Positions 53,495 through 63,110 of a stretch of 64,000 nt of DNA are shown one piece after another. This stretch comes from Alphaproteobacteria bacterium SS10 (GTDB taxonomy: Bacteria; Pseudomonadota; Alphaproteobacteria; TMED2): the NCBI GenBank assembly GCA_019192455.1, contig JAHCML010000007.1, positions 100,274-164,273 on the forward strand, in the 5' to 3' direction. A program made the translations under genes and the position numbers. How positions within the stretch are numbered: the stretch's first letter is position 1; every line of letters starts with the position of its first letter. The notes beneath the pieces were generated by a model that did not search any database, had not been told where the DNA came from, and saw only the letters and a program-made list of their open reading frames with translations.

Positions 53495-54529
53495 TTAGTT
53501 TGTGATCAGGCGCGCTGGGATGTCCAGGCCAACCTCACGGTAGTAGCGCACAGCACCGGGGTGCAGTGGCATTGGCAGGCCGGCAACCGCCTTCGAGATG
53601 TCCATCGCCTTAGTCGCGGCGTGGATCGCATTCAGGAATGGCAGGTTCTCATAAATCGTCTTGGTGATCATGTAGACGTCTTCCTCAGACATGTCCGCAC
53701 GGACGGCGAGGAAGTTTGGCTGTGCGACGGTGATCACATCCTCATCCTGACCAGGATAGGTACCAGCCGCGATCACATACTCAGTCCAGAGGCCAAAGCC
53801 GCCATCGGCTTGCTTCATCTGGTCTGGGGTGAAGGACAGCATGGTGATGTCATCGCCCATGGCCGCGAAGGCGCGGGTGACGGCACCGGTTGGCACACCA
53901 GCAGGGGTGTTCATGCCAACAACTTGACCGTTCTGTAGGGCGTCAGCGCTTGGGCCATAGCCAGCATGGACCAGTTCATAGTCGCTGTTGATGTCGATGC
54001 CCAGGTTGCGCAGCAGCACCTCATTAGAACCGATGGTGCCAGAGTTCTTACGACCCAGGGCCATCCGCTCACCGGTCACGCCAGCAAGGTCAGCGACGGT
54101 GCCGGTCTTGGCATCTTCTGAGCGAACGATGAACTGCTCAACATTCTGCCAAAGCATGGAGACGGAGCGCAGACCTTCTTGTGGGCCGTCAGCCTCAACC
54201 GGGCCTTCGCCATTCCACGCGAAATAGCCATAGAGGCCCTGCATGATGGCAAACTGTGCTTCGTTCTCACGCAGTAGCTTCACATTCTCGCCGGAACCGG
54301 CGGAGTTGATCGCGGACATGCCGATCTTGTGCTTCGGCTCGAGCTTGACCTTCACCAGGGTGGAGAGGGCCACGCCCACGGGATAGTAGGTGCCGCCGGT
54401 GGAAGCAGTGGCGAGCAGGTAGCTGCCTTCGGCTTTAGCGGTCAGTGGGGCAAAGGCGGTGGCAGCGGCGAGGGCTGCGGCGCCGATAATGCCGCCCAGT
54501 GTGCGGCGTGATACGCGAGATGACATCAT
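53495..54529 (-). CDS. TAXI family TRAP solute-binding protein
   Basis: The start is ATG 54529 (a second ATG follows), preceded by GGGAGGA. The 344-residue protein has a signal peptide (VSRRTLGGIIGAAALAAATAFA) with a twin-arginine style start and a TAXI domain: YLLATASTGGTYYPVGVAL, SAINSAGSGENVKLLRENEAQ, MLWQNVEQFIVRSE. It binds substrate in the periplasm and delivers it to the TRAP permease. It is upstream of the permease and divergent from the amidase. Confidence 0.86.
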   Translation of the reverse strand: MMSSRVSRRTLGGIIGAAALAAATAFAPLTAKAEGSYLLATASTGGTYYPVGVALSTLVKVKLEPKHKIGMSAINSAGSGENVKLLRENEAQFAIMQGLYGYFAWNGEGPVEADGPQEGLRSVSMLWQNVEQFIVRSEDAKTGTVADLAGVTGERMALGRKNSGTIGSNEVLLRNLGIDINSDYELVHAGYGPSADALQNGQVVGMNTPAGVPTGAVTRAFAAMGDDITMLSFTPDQMKQADGGFGLWTEYVIAAGTYPGQDEDVITVAQPNFLAVRADMSEEDVYMITKTIYENLPFLNAIHAATKAMDISKAVAGLPMPLHPGAVRYYREVGLDIPARLITN

Positions 54530-54703
54530 AATCCTCCCTTGGAAGTTGTCATGGCGGTTCCGGGGTGCCCAGAACCTGCATTGCGATGATTGTTGTTTCT
54601 TCTTCGGCACTTGCATGCCGTGTATAGCGCGGGCCACTATCCCGAAACCAACGCCGCCTGCCAAGTCTTTCCGGCATAAACTGCTGTTTTGAGTGGAATT
54701 CCC

Positions 54704-56071
54704 ATGACGATACCTGCTTTGGCCGATCTCCACGGTGCCTTGAGGGCTGGGACGGAAGACCCGGTGCAACTGTTAGAAGCTTGCCAGGCCAAGAACAGTC
54801 ACGGCGCCTATGTCACCCGATTGGACACCGCCGCCCGCGCGCAGGCGGAGGCTGCCAGTGCGGCGTTCCGGGGAAGCGTTGATTTGGGCCCGCTTCAAGG
54901 CATGCCATTCGCCGCGAAGGATTTGTTTGGCACGGGCGCTGGCCATCCGATTGCGGCTGGTAATCCGCAACCGCTACCGGCGATTTGGGATCGGGCCGGG
55001 CCGGTGATGCAGGACTTAACCGACCAGCTCTCGGTCTGTGTTGGGAAATCCCATACCGTGTGCTTTGCCTTCGGCGGCGTTGGTGCAAATACCCATATTC
55101 CCGTGCCACGCAACCCGTTCTCGAAAGATGTGCACCGTGCACCGGGTGGCTCATCCAGTGGCAGCGGCGTTAGCGTCGCTGAGGGATCTTCGCTTTTTGC
55201 CCTTGGCTCTGACACCGCCGGTTCGGTGCGCATTCCGGCCAGCGTCAATGGGATTGCCGGCTACAAATCCACTAAGGAGTTCCTGTCCACCGACGGGGTG
55301 GTGCCATTGAGTACGACCCTCGACAGCACTGGTATTCTGGCACGCTCGGTCGAGGATGTTGCCTTTGTGATGGAGGGCTTGGTGCCCGCCAACTTCCGCC
55401 TGCCATTACCCACCCAGGATCTGTGTCTGCATGTGGTCACCGGCAGCTACGCGACGGAAACCGATGACGATATCGCCGCCGCGTTTGGCAAAGCGGTGGA
55501 GGCGCTGGCCAAGGTCGTAGACCGTGTCAAAACCGGACCGCTTGACCCGGCAGAGGAGGGGCTGGAGCTATTCCGCACCGGACCTATTGCCGGGGTTGAG
55601 CTGGCCGCGCGGTTGGACAATGACTTGCCAGAGTTCTGGGAAGGGTTGGACCCGCTCGTCAGGCGGCGGATTGAGCAAACTAGGTCCATGACGGCGAGTG
55701 ACTATCTGAACCGCCGCTATCAGGTGCTGGATCTTGAGCAGCGGATGAATGAGGTGATGATGACCTCTGGCATCGATCTGTTGATCCTGCCAACCGTGCC
55801 GATTAGCCCGCCCGAGATACCGCCCCTGCTCGATCCCGCCAATGCGGACACCTATAACCGGGTTAATGGCCTGATGCTGCGCAACACCTGCTTTGCCAAT
55901 ATCTCTGGCATGTGCGGGCTTAGCATTCCGATTGGGCTGGATGGTCATGGCATGCCAATTGGCCTGCAAGTGCTGGCCATGGGCGGTATGGATCAGGAGC
56001 TGATCGGCATTGGTATCAGTCTTGAGAGAGCCTTGTGGGATGCCGGCCTTGCGGTCGACACCCCGGTATAA
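54704..56071 (+). CDS. Amidase family protein
   Basis: ATG 54704 gives 455 residues of the amidase signature family. The catalytic Lys is in MPFAAKDLFGTG, and the Ser-cis-Ser pair is in PGGSSSGSGVSVAEG and GSDTAGSVRIPASVNG. It hydrolyses amide bonds; the substrate is unknown. It is divergent from the TAXI solute-binding gene, so it may act on the imported compound; this is inference only. Confidence 0.83.
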   Translation: MTIPALADLHGALRAGTEDPVQLLEACQAKNSHGAYVTRLDTAARAQAEAASAAFRGSVDLGPLQGMPFAAKDLFGTGAGHPIAAGNPQPLPAIWDRAGPVMQDLTDQLSVCVGKSHTVCFAFGGVGANTHIPVPRNPFSKDVHRAPGGSSSGSGVSVAEGSSLFALGSDTAGSVRIPASVNGIAGYKSTKEFLSTDGVVPLSTTLDSTGILARSVEDVAFVMEGLVPANFRLPLPTQDLCLHVVTGSYATETDDDIAAAFGKAVEALAKVVDRVKTGPLDPAEEGLELFRTGPIAGVELAARLDNDLPEFWEGLDPLVRRRIEQTRSMTASDYLNRRYQVLDLEQRMNEVMMTSGIDLLILPTVPISPPEIPPLLDPANADTYNRVNGLMLRNTCFANISGMCGLSIPIGLDGHGMPIGLQVLAMGGMDQELIGIGISLERALWDAGLAVDTPV

Positions 56072-56074
56072 CCC

Positions 56075-57796
56075 TTAAGGCTTGGACGCCACCGCCGTTG
56101 ATAGGCTGGTGCTGCCGCTCAAAGTTGGTTCTTCCGCAACGTCACTGCGTTGAGGCTCTGTCGCCCCTGGCGTTGGTAGGCCATCGCGGTCCAGTACCGC
56201 ATGGGCAATTGCCGTCAGGTGCGAGTGGATGCGGCGCAGATCGCGGATGATGTCGACATGCAGGCTTGAGCTCTCAATCGTCGCACTGTTACCGGAGACG
56301 AGGCGCTGAAGGTGCGCATCATAGCTCTCCCGCTCCATCTGCCGCATGGCTGCCTTACGCTCCAATAGATCATGCGCCAGATCCCGGTCCCGGGTGGTGA
56401 ACACACCAATGGCCAGATCAAGGCTTGAGCAGACATTCATGTGCAGCGCTTCAATCTCGGCGATCCCAGCATCTGAGAAATCGACCCCGGCCTTACGCTT
56501 CTTCTCAGCGAGGTCCATCAGGTTCTTATCGATGATGTCGCCAGCATGTTCGAGATTGGTGACGAAGGTGATGATCTCCATCGCCCGCTCGCTCTCTTCA
56601 GGTTCCAATTCCTCAAATGAGATTTGTGTGACGAAGAGTTTGATACGCCCATAGAGCTGATCGAGGGCGTCATCTGCCTCCCGGATGCGGTCGACGGTGG
56701 CGGCATCATTGGTGCGGATGGCGGCCATGCTTTGGTGCAGCATGCCGGATAGTTGGTCAGCCATGCGTCGGCTTTCCCGCGTGGCACCGGCAATCGCGAC
56801 CACAGGCGCATCCAGCGTGCGTTCATCCAGATAGAGCGGTGTGCCAGGGGTTTCGCCAATCGGCTCATCCGGCATCATCTTGGTCAGGATGCGGGCCACG
56901 GCAAAGCACCAGGGCAGGGCGATCAGGGACAAGATCAGGTTAAAGCCAGTGTGGAAGTTCACGACCTGGCGCGCTGGGTCAGCCTCGATAAGAGGCAGGT
57001 AGTTGAGCGCGATAGGTAGCAGCGGCAGGGCGATGACAACGCCAATAATCCGAACCAGGGCGTTGGCTGCTGGCACACGGCGACCCGCTGTCTCGTAAGA
57101 GCTGCTGGCAACAATCGGGGCAATCACGCCGCCCAGATTGGCACCTAGGACCAGCATCAGGGCTGCTTCCATTGGCAGGGCACCGCCGGCACTGATCGAC
57201 ATAACCAGCAGCACGGTCGCCAGGCTGGAATGGGCAAGCCAGGTAACAATCGCGGCAAAGACCAGGCACAGCAGCGGCTCACCTGCCATGGCTTGCAGCA
57301 GTTGCACCATGATTGGGTGACTGCGCAGCGGATCGGTCGCCTCGGTAATCAGGCCGAGGGCGAGGATTAGAAGGCCCAGGCCAATGGCAATCCGGCCAAA
57401 GTGGCGCTTGGGGTCATGCTCATACCGGCGATAGACGATGTAGCCGACGAGAATACAAACCGGGGCCAGCCAATCGACCTTGAACGACAAAATCTGGGCA
57501 GCCAGCGTCGTGCCCACATCCGCACCCAGCATAATCGCCAGGCCAGCCGCCGTGGTAACGGCGCCCTGCCGGGCGAGGGAGGCAACGATGAGGGAGGTTG
57601 CGGTGCTGCTTTGCAGGCCACAGGTCACCACCACACCACTGAGATAGGCAGTGATGGGATTGCGGGCGGCAATGCCGACGAGATCATGCAGACGGCTGCC
57701 CATGGCGCGGGTCATGCCGGTGCGGATCATGCGGATCGACCATAGAATCAGGACGATGCCACCTAGAAGCCAGATTAGAGTCTCAGAGCCGTTCAT
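56075..57796 (-). CDS. Na/Pi cotransporter family protein with PhoU-like domain
   Basis: The 573-residue protein has an N-terminal membrane domain with two inverted motifs: TCGLQSSTATSLIVASLARQG and WLAHSSLATVLLVMSISAGG, the QSS-type motifs of NptA/YjbB family sodium-phosphate cotransporters. The C-terminal half (about residues 340-530) is helical with PhoU-like patterns such as RIREADDALDQLYGRIKLF and ESERAMEIITFVTNLEHAGD. It exports or imports phosphate with sodium. It converges on the amidase gene with three bases between the stops and is divergent from prfC. Confidence 0.84.
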   Translation of the reverse strand: MNGSETLIWLLGGIVLILWSIRMIRTGMTRAMGSRLHDLVGIAARNPITAYLSGVVVTCGLQSSTATSLIVASLARQGAVTTAAGLAIMLGADVGTTLAAQILSFKVDWLAPVCILVGYIVYRRYEHDPKRHFGRIAIGLGLLILALGLITEATDPLRSHPIMVQLLQAMAGEPLLCLVFAAIVTWLAHSSLATVLLVMSISAGGALPMEAALMLVLGANLGGVIAPIVASSSYETAGRRVPAANALVRIIGVVIALPLLPIALNYLPLIEADPARQVVNFHTGFNLILSLIALPWCFAVARILTKMMPDEPIGETPGTPLYLDERTLDAPVVAIAGATRESRRMADQLSGMLHQSMAAIRTNDAATVDRIREADDALDQLYGRIKLFVTQISFEELEPEESERAMEIITFVTNLEHAGDIIDKNLMDLAEKKRKAGVDFSDAGIAEIEALHMNVCSSLDLAIGVFTTRDRDLAHDLLERKAAMRQMERESYDAHLQRLVSGNSATIESSSLHVDIIRDLRRIHSHLTAIAHAVLDRDGLPTPGATEPQRSDVAEEPTLSGSTSLSTAVASKP

Positions 57797-58110
57797 ACTT
57801 GCCCTTGTTATTGTTGCGGCGTTGGGTTTTGGAGATCAGCGGCGCCAAGTCGTTGCTTGAAAACGGAAAAGCTGACCTTCAAATCACTTCGTCAATAATA
57901 ATGACCAAAAATGCAACGCATTTTTCATCTAAGTCATTGCAAAACGCGAATTTATTAGTCGCGTCAATTGACGATTTAAGATGTCAGCTTCTTATGAATG
58001 TTACAAGTTTGTGACAAGCATTTTTTTGAAAAAGTGCTGGGATAAGTGGCGAAACCGATGCTGGAAACGCGCACTGGCATCCGGCGGTGGAACGGGCTAA
58101 AACCCGCGCC
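57797..58110. promoter_or_regulatory. AT-rich divergent intergenic region with palindromes
   Basis: This 314-bp gap is much richer in AT than its surroundings and should hold promoters for both the phosphate transporter and prfC. It has an AAAAATGC-AAC-GCATTTTT hairpin (57907-57925), a CGTCAATTGACG palindrome (57962-57973), and a Pho-box-like direct repeat (ATGTTAC and TTGTGAC, period 11 bp, 57998-58015) that matches the consensus weakly. Functions are inferred. Confidence 0.4.
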
Positions 58111-59715
58111 ATGAATGATCTAGCGACCGATAACAACCCCATCGCCAAGCGCCGGACTTTTGCGATCATCTCGCACCCCGATGCCGGTAAGACGACCCTG
58201 ACTGAGAAGCTGCTGTTGTTCGGCGGTGCTATTCAGCTGGCCGGCGCCGTTAAGGCGCGGGGTGAGCAGCGACGCGCTCGCTCTGACTGGATGAAGGTTG
58301 AAAAAGAGCGCGGTATCTCGGTCGCTTCATCGGTCATGACCTATGAGTATGAGGGTTGCACCTTCAACCTGCTCGACACCCCGGGTCACGAGGACTTCTC
58401 CGAAGATACCTATCGAACCCTGACGGCGGTCGATAGCGCGGTGATGGTTATCGATGCCGCGAAGGGGATCGAGCCACAGACCCGCAAGCTGTTCGAGGTA
58501 TGTCGCCTGCGCGATGTGCCGATTATGACCTTCATCAACAAGATGGACCGGGAAGCCCGTGATCCGTTTGAGTTGATCGATCAGATTGAGCAAGAGCTGG
58601 CGCTGGACGTCACGCCTGCCTCCTGGCCCATTGGCATGGGGCCCCTGTTCCGCGGCTGCTATGACCTGATCAATGACCAGCTGGTCTTGATGGAGCGTGG
58701 CGAGAAGAAGAAGGGTGGCACGGCTATCGGCGGTGTTCGTGAGACCGTCAAGGGATTGGACGACCCCCGTTTGGAGGAATTGGTCGATCCGGACCAGGTG
58801 GCCCAACTTCGTGAAGAGGTTGAGATGGCGCGCGGGCTGATGCAGCCGCTTGAGGTGCAAGGCTACCGCGAAGGGCATCTAAGCCCCTGCTACTTTGGCT
58901 CTGCCGTCAACGCCTTTGGTGTTCGGGAATTGCTGGATGGTTTGGTGGCCATGGCACCGCCGCCGCGCCCACAACCGGCCGAGGGTCGTGCCATCGAGCC
59001 GGAAGAAAAGAAGGTCTCTGGCTTCGTCTTCAAGATCCAGGCGAATATGGACCCGAAGCACCGGGACCGCATTGCCTTCATGCGCCTCTGCTCTGGCCAC
59101 TTCAAACGGGGCATGAAGCTGAAGCACCCGCGATCCGGCAAAATGGTCAACATGCACAACCCTGTGCTGTTCCTGGCCCAGGACCGGGAGTTGGCCGAGG
59201 AAGCCTTCCCCGGCGACATCATCGGCCTGCCGAACCATGGCAATTTGCGTATCGGTGACGCCCTAACCGAGGGTGAGGACATCAAATTCACCGGGATCCC
59301 AAGCTTCGCCCCCGAACTACTGCAGCGGGTGCGACCAGAGGATCCGATGAAGGCTAAGCATTTGGGCCGCGCGCTACAGCAGATCGCAGAAGAGGGCGGC
59401 GCCCGGGTGTTTAAGCCACGCATGGATAGTGACTGGGTGGTCGGCGTCGTTGGTGCCCTGCAGTTTGACGTGCTCGCCGACCGTGTGCGGACGGAGTACG
59501 ACATCCCGGTGAAGTTTGAGGCGACGACGCTCTACACCGCGCGGTGGGTTGAAGCTGATGATCATCAGCAACTGAAGAAATTCATCGACGCCCAACCCTC
59601 GGCCATCGCCGATGATCATGATGAGCAGCCGGTCTTCATGGCGAGGAACGCCTGGCATTTGGATGACACAACATCCAACTGGCCTGATATCCGTCTGCTT
59701 AAGACCAAGGGCTGA
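58111..59715 (+). CDS. prfC: Peptide chain release factor 3
   Basis: ATG 58111 gives 534 residues, the usual RF3 length. It is a translational GTPase: G1 SHPDAGKTT, G2 RGISVASSV, G3 DTPGHEDFS, and G4 NKMDREARDP. The C-terminal part carries RF3-typical VGALQFDVLADRVRTEY and KTKG end. It recycles RF1 and RF2 after translation termination. The gene stands alone between divergent and downstream genes. Confidence 0.93.
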   Translation: MNDLATDNNPIAKRRTFAIISHPDAGKTTLTEKLLLFGGAIQLAGAVKARGEQRRARSDWMKVEKERGISVASSVMTYEYEGCTFNLLDTPGHEDFSEDTYRTLTAVDSAVMVIDAAKGIEPQTRKLFEVCRLRDVPIMTFINKMDREARDPFELIDQIEQELALDVTPASWPIGMGPLFRGCYDLINDQLVLMERGEKKKGGTAIGGVRETVKGLDDPRLEELVDPDQVAQLREEVEMARGLMQPLEVQGYREGHLSPCYFGSAVNAFGVRELLDGLVAMAPPPRPQPAEGRAIEPEEKKVSGFVFKIQANMDPKHRDRIAFMRLCSGHFKRGMKLKHPRSGKMVNMHNPVLFLAQDRELAEEAFPGDIIGLPNHGNLRIGDALTEGEDIKFTGIPSFAPELLQRVRPEDPMKAKHLGRALQQIAEEGGARVFKPRMDSDWVVGVVGALQFDVLADRVRTEYDIPVKFEATTLYTARWVEADDHQQLKKFIDAQPSAIADDHDEQPVFMARNAWHLDDTTSNWPDIRLLKTKG

Positions 59716-59734
59716 TCGCCCGAGGGGGGATGGT

Positions 59735-60175
59735 TTGCTGTCAGTTTGGGATGGTGAGGATTTTGCGGGCGCTAAGCTGGCGCTGATCCTAGAGGATCAG
59801 ATCCTGACATATCGTCGGGATGATAAGCCCGATATTCCGTTTCCCAATTGTTGGGACCTGCCCGGCGGCGGGCGCGAGGGGGATGAGGCGCCCACCGACT
59901 GCGCTTTACGGGAGCTGGCCGAGGAGTTCGGCCTTAATCTGCCGTACTCTCGGCTAACGCTGGGACGGCGTTATGAGCGGGCGGACCGGCTGCCAGCCTA
60001 TTTCTTTATTGGCGATCTATCCGCCGATGATGTCGATGCCATCGAGTTTGGTGATGAGGGTCAGTACTGGCGCCTGATGCCGATAGGCGATTTCCTCGCA
60101 GAAACACAGGCTGTAAGCGCACTCCAAGAGCGTCTGCGCGATTGTCTCTCGTTGGAATATAATTTCTTAAAATAG
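59735..60175 (+). CDS. Nudix hydrolase
   Basis: The best start is TTG 59735, preceded by GAGGGGGGA; no ATG is available in frame nearby. The 146-residue protein has a complete Nudix box, GGREGDEAPTDCAL followed by RELAEEFGL (GX5EX7REUXEEXGU), and should hydrolyse nucleoside diphosphate-linked compounds. It overlaps no neighbour and lies 20 bases after prfC, so it may be co-transcribed. Confidence 0.8.
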   Translation: MLSVWDGEDFAGAKLALILEDQILTYRRDDKPDIPFPNCWDLPGGGREGDEAPTDCALRELAEEFGLNLPYSRLTLGRRYERADRLPAYFFIGDLSADDVDAIEFGDEGQYWRLMPIGDFLAETQAVSALQERLRDCLSLEYNFLK

Positions 60176-60274
60176 ATATTCTTTGTCACTTTCTTAGATA
60201 CGAACGATCCTAAACATATCAGCTATTGCGTGGGGCAGTGGCTGTGTGGGGACGTTGTATACTGGGGAAGATTT

Positions 60275-60745
60275 ATGGGGGCTTTAGCTACCTTCGAACG
60301 CACGATGGATCGCTGGACTGGCGGTTGGGTTAATCATGAGCCCACCCGGTCAACCGGTGCCGTTGACCGCAATAAACTGGTCAATCTGCGTGAGGTGCAA
60401 ACCTACTGGGAAGGCCGCCAAAACGGCACGCCATTCGGCCGCGATGAAGAGAACAATCTCGACGAGCTTGGCCGCCACCAAACCATGGCTGCCCTGAACC
60501 ACGCGATCGAGAATGGTCGGGTCGGAGTCTACTTCTCAACCGGCCTGCCCAACCAAACTTACAATGCCCGTATGCTGAAATTCGCCTATGTGCAGGCGGG
60601 GGACGTGATTGATGCTGCCGATGCGGCTGGCCTGGGCAGTGACCGTCGGACCGAGCGTGGGCGCTATCGCCTGGAAACTGGCTTGATTGAGAGCCGGGAC
60701 GCAACCGGCCTAATCTCAGCCGGCCAAGTTAAGCTGGCTACTTAA
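60275..60745 (+). CDS. Hypothetical protein
   Basis: ATG 60275 with GGGGAAG upstream gives 156 residues. The protein is soluble, with a helical N-terminus (LATFERTMDRWTGGWVNHEP), a central AALNHAIENGRVGVYFSTGLPN and a C-terminal ERGRYRLETGLIESRDATG. It has no signal peptide, cysteines or recognised family. It converges on the PilT-like gene. Confidence 0.5.
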   Translation: MGALATFERTMDRWTGGWVNHEPTRSTGAVDRNKLVNLREVQTYWEGRQNGTPFGRDEENNLDELGRHQTMAALNHAIENGRVGVYFSTGLPNQTYNARMLKFAYVQAGDVIDAADAAGLGSDRRTERGRYRLETGLIESRDATGLISAGQVKLAT

Positions 60746-60785
60746 GCTCTAATCATAATCAGCGAGTTTTGATAACAGCGTGGCT

Positions 60786-62117
60786 TTAACCGCCGCGCTG
60801 TCTTGCTGTGCCATCTGCATTCTTACCGGCGGCCTCGTTAGCCAGGTGGATGGCCTGCTGTTCCATGAAGGAGTTCAGCATATGCAGCTTGCCCGCCCGA
60901 ATGTATTGGCGCGCCGGGTCGGCGCCGCTCGGGTTCGGGAAGATGTATGAAATCTCTGGCCCGGTGGGCGTTAAGGTTTGGTGCAGGACGGCAGAAATGC
61001 CCTCGGCCACCAGCTCTTGCGCCCGGCTGCCAATCTCTGTTTCCGCGACCTGGATCATGGCCTGGATGCCCTTCTCAACCGACCCGGCATGCAGGGTGGT
61101 GATGACCAGGTGGCCAGAGGTTGCGGCACGTAACACCTGCGCAGCGGCTGCGCCCGAGCGGATTTCGCCCACCAGCATATAGCGCGGGTGCCACCGAAGG
61201 GCCCGTTTCAATGATGGGGCCCAGGCCTCATCATCTTCCACCTCAACCTGGAAGCAATAGCCGCCATTGCCCCGTTCACCGCTCATGTTGAATTCAACCG
61301 GGTCCTCAATCGTCATGGCAACATGGCCAAGGCGGTCGAGATAATCGGCAAGGATGGCATTGGCAGTGGTTGATTTACCCTGACCCGTACCACCACAAAC
61401 GATGATCAGCCCGTTGCGGCGGCCAAGGCCACGCAGCACAGGCAGCAGAAGCTCATCAACCTTTAACTCTTCCAGCGTGGGCACTTGGCCAGAAATCCGC
61501 CGCAGGCAAACCCAATGCTCGCCATTGGCCAACCGGGCGCGGGATCCACGATACCGAACCTCATCATGGGCGAGGCTGAAGTCTTCTTTTTTGATTAGGT
61601 GCAGCTGTTCGCGTAGGCGGGCGAGGTCAGCCTCATATTCCCTGGTGACATCCACATTGCCAGGTTCACCAACCCGAACATCCTTCGGGTTGTAGCGGGC
61701 AACGCCATTGGCGTGCAGTGGTACGTAGAGATCAACGAACTCAAGCTCACGAAGCCTGCTGGCCTTCGATGGGGCGGCCGCTGCCTTCTTGTTCGGTGCT
61801 GCGCCTGGAGGGCGTTGTCGACGGCGCTGCTCTGGGTTGGGGCGATCGCCCTTACCTTCTGGGCGCGCCTCATCTACTGCGGCGTTGACCACGTTACGGG
61901 CCGATAGAACCGGACCCCGTCGCTCAGCTTCGGCGGCTGGTCGCTCCCCCTCGGCAGATTGCTCACGCTGTTGGCGTTTGGCCTGCGCGGTACGGCGTTG
62001 GGCCATGGCCTGCGCTTTGGCGCGCGCCTCCGGGTCATTCGTGGCAGGCCGCATTGTGCGGGCGTCTTCACCCCCGCCAGGACCCTGTTCGTCATCGGAA
62101 GCTTTGGGTGGCCCCAT
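60786..62117 (-). CDS. PilT-like secretion/twitching ATPase, orphan
   Basis: The 443-residue protein (ATG 62117) has a long, basic, low-complexity N-terminal extension of about 130 residues. The ATPase follows with Walker A GGTGQGKSTT, Asp box MTIEDPVEF, Walker B MLVGEIRSG, and His box TSGHLVITTLHAGS. This is the GspE/PilT retraction family. There are no pilin, PilB or PilC genes in the window. It is downstream of and co-directional with the PII-like gene at 62637. Confidence 0.84.
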   Translation of the reverse strand: MGPPKASDDEQGPGGGEDARTMRPATNDPEARAKAQAMAQRRTAQAKRQQREQSAEGERPAAEAERRGPVLSARNVVNAAVDEARPEGKGDRPNPEQRRRQRPPGAAPNKKAAAAPSKASRLRELEFVDLYVPLHANGVARYNPKDVRVGEPGNVDVTREYEADLARLREQLHLIKKEDFSLAHDEVRYRGSRARLANGEHWVCLRRISGQVPTLEELKVDELLLPVLRGLGRRNGLIIVCGGTGQGKSTTANAILADYLDRLGHVAMTIEDPVEFNMSGERGNGGYCFQVEVEDDEAWAPSLKRALRWHPRYMLVGEIRSGAAAAQVLRAATSGHLVITTLHAGSVEKGIQAMIQVAETEIGSRAQELVAEGISAVLHQTLTPTGPEISYIFPNPSGADPARQYIRAGKLHMLNSFMEQQAIHLANEAAGKNADGTARQRGG

Positions 62118-62307
62118 AGTGTCCCGCATCTATGTCTTTTGAGTTCTTATTTGGTGTTTCGCAGTCAAATGCCGAGACCGGCACCCCCCCCAACGAACCG
62201 GCACAATATCGCATTTAGCCGTTTGAGGCCACGGGGCTGAGCCGAGCAGGCAGATTTCAGCCAATTTTCGGGGTCACGTTTTGTTGCGCGGTACTACGCA
62301 GTCGCTT

Positions 62308-62637
62308 TTAAGCGTCCGCGGCAGCGCTAGTGCCATCGGCGGGAATGCCGACACCAATGCCGCTTTCAACGGGCATTGAGAAGGCGATGCCGCGCCCTGG
62401 CATATCGAGGGAAACGCGCTTGCGCAGGCTGTCATAGGCCGCTTCTTGCTGGCTCTTGTTGATCACGCTCATGAAGACGATTTTCTCTGGGTTCACCCAG
62501 CGATCAACTTGCTGCCAGATACCGGTGCCGGTCCCGTGCAGACAGGTGAAGGCGGTAATGCTGGAGGCTTCCAAAGCCTCGCAAACATCCAGAAAAAAGT
62601 CCTTCTCGACGATCACTACCAGCAGCGATTGCGCCAT
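62308..62637 (-). CDS. Small PII-like protein
   Basis: The start is ATG 62637, giving 109 residues with a ferredoxin-like, PII-type pattern: SLLVVIVEKDFFLDVCEALEAS, a glycine-rich turn (LHGTGTGIWQQVDRW) like a T-loop, EKIVFMSVINKSQQEAAYDSL, and a C-terminal part ending in a low-complexity tail. PII-like proteins sense nucleotides or small ligands. It is upstream of the PilT-like gene with a gap of about 190 bases. The assignment is from pattern, not a search. Confidence 0.58.
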   Translation of the reverse strand: MAQSLLVVIVEKDFFLDVCEALEASSITAFTCLHGTGTGIWQQVDRWVNPEKIVFMSVINKSQQEAAYDSLRKRVSLDMPGRGIAFSMPVESGIGVGIPADGTSAAADA

Positions 62638-63110
62638 CAAAATCCTCCGCGCGGTCTTTGGCCGCTTATTACGCGACCAACTCCAAGCCGCCAACTACAT
62701 ATTGGGTTATTGCTTGGTCACGTGCTCGTCTTGCGGTTGACTGATTGGTCAGCGCAAACCGAATCAGGCAGTAAATACCTGTAACTCTGTCATAAGTGAA
62801 ATAGATTGCGGGCGGCAAGAGCTTCCGACCTGTTGCAAATACAAGCCGCCAACGGCGTAACATTGGCAATACAGCGCGTTTTTATGCTACTTTTGCGTCA
62901 ATAGGTCGGGATGTTCACGCGTCTCCCCTGGGCAGGGCAGGTCAATTTGAGGCAGATTTGGTTGAGCGGGTTACCGCTCAGCCTACTTCGGCGTTTGGCA
63001 TTTTGCTTACTAATCCGTTGAAGTGAAATGGGCCGGTGATCCGTCCGGGTACTTACCCGGGGTTAGGGCGGATTGCTTGAATTGACTGGTTGTCTTTGGG
63101 GGTAAAAATC
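62638..63110. other. 473-bp intergenic region with leader hairpins
   Basis: This gap separates the PII-like gene and the FecR-domain gene. Two perfect tetraloop hairpins occur: TGAGCGG-GTTA-CCGCTCA (62963-62980) and CCGGGT-ACTT-ACCCGG (63045-63060). They lie within about 150 bases of the FecR start and may belong to a structured 5' leader. A GGGGG ribosome site precedes the start. No other gene is seen. Confidence 0.45.

Noticed and set aside
57998-58015. Pho box upstream of the Na/Pi transporter
   Set aside because: The two 7-bp units keep only TGT and A of the consensus and lie about 200 bp from the transporter start; not enough to call.
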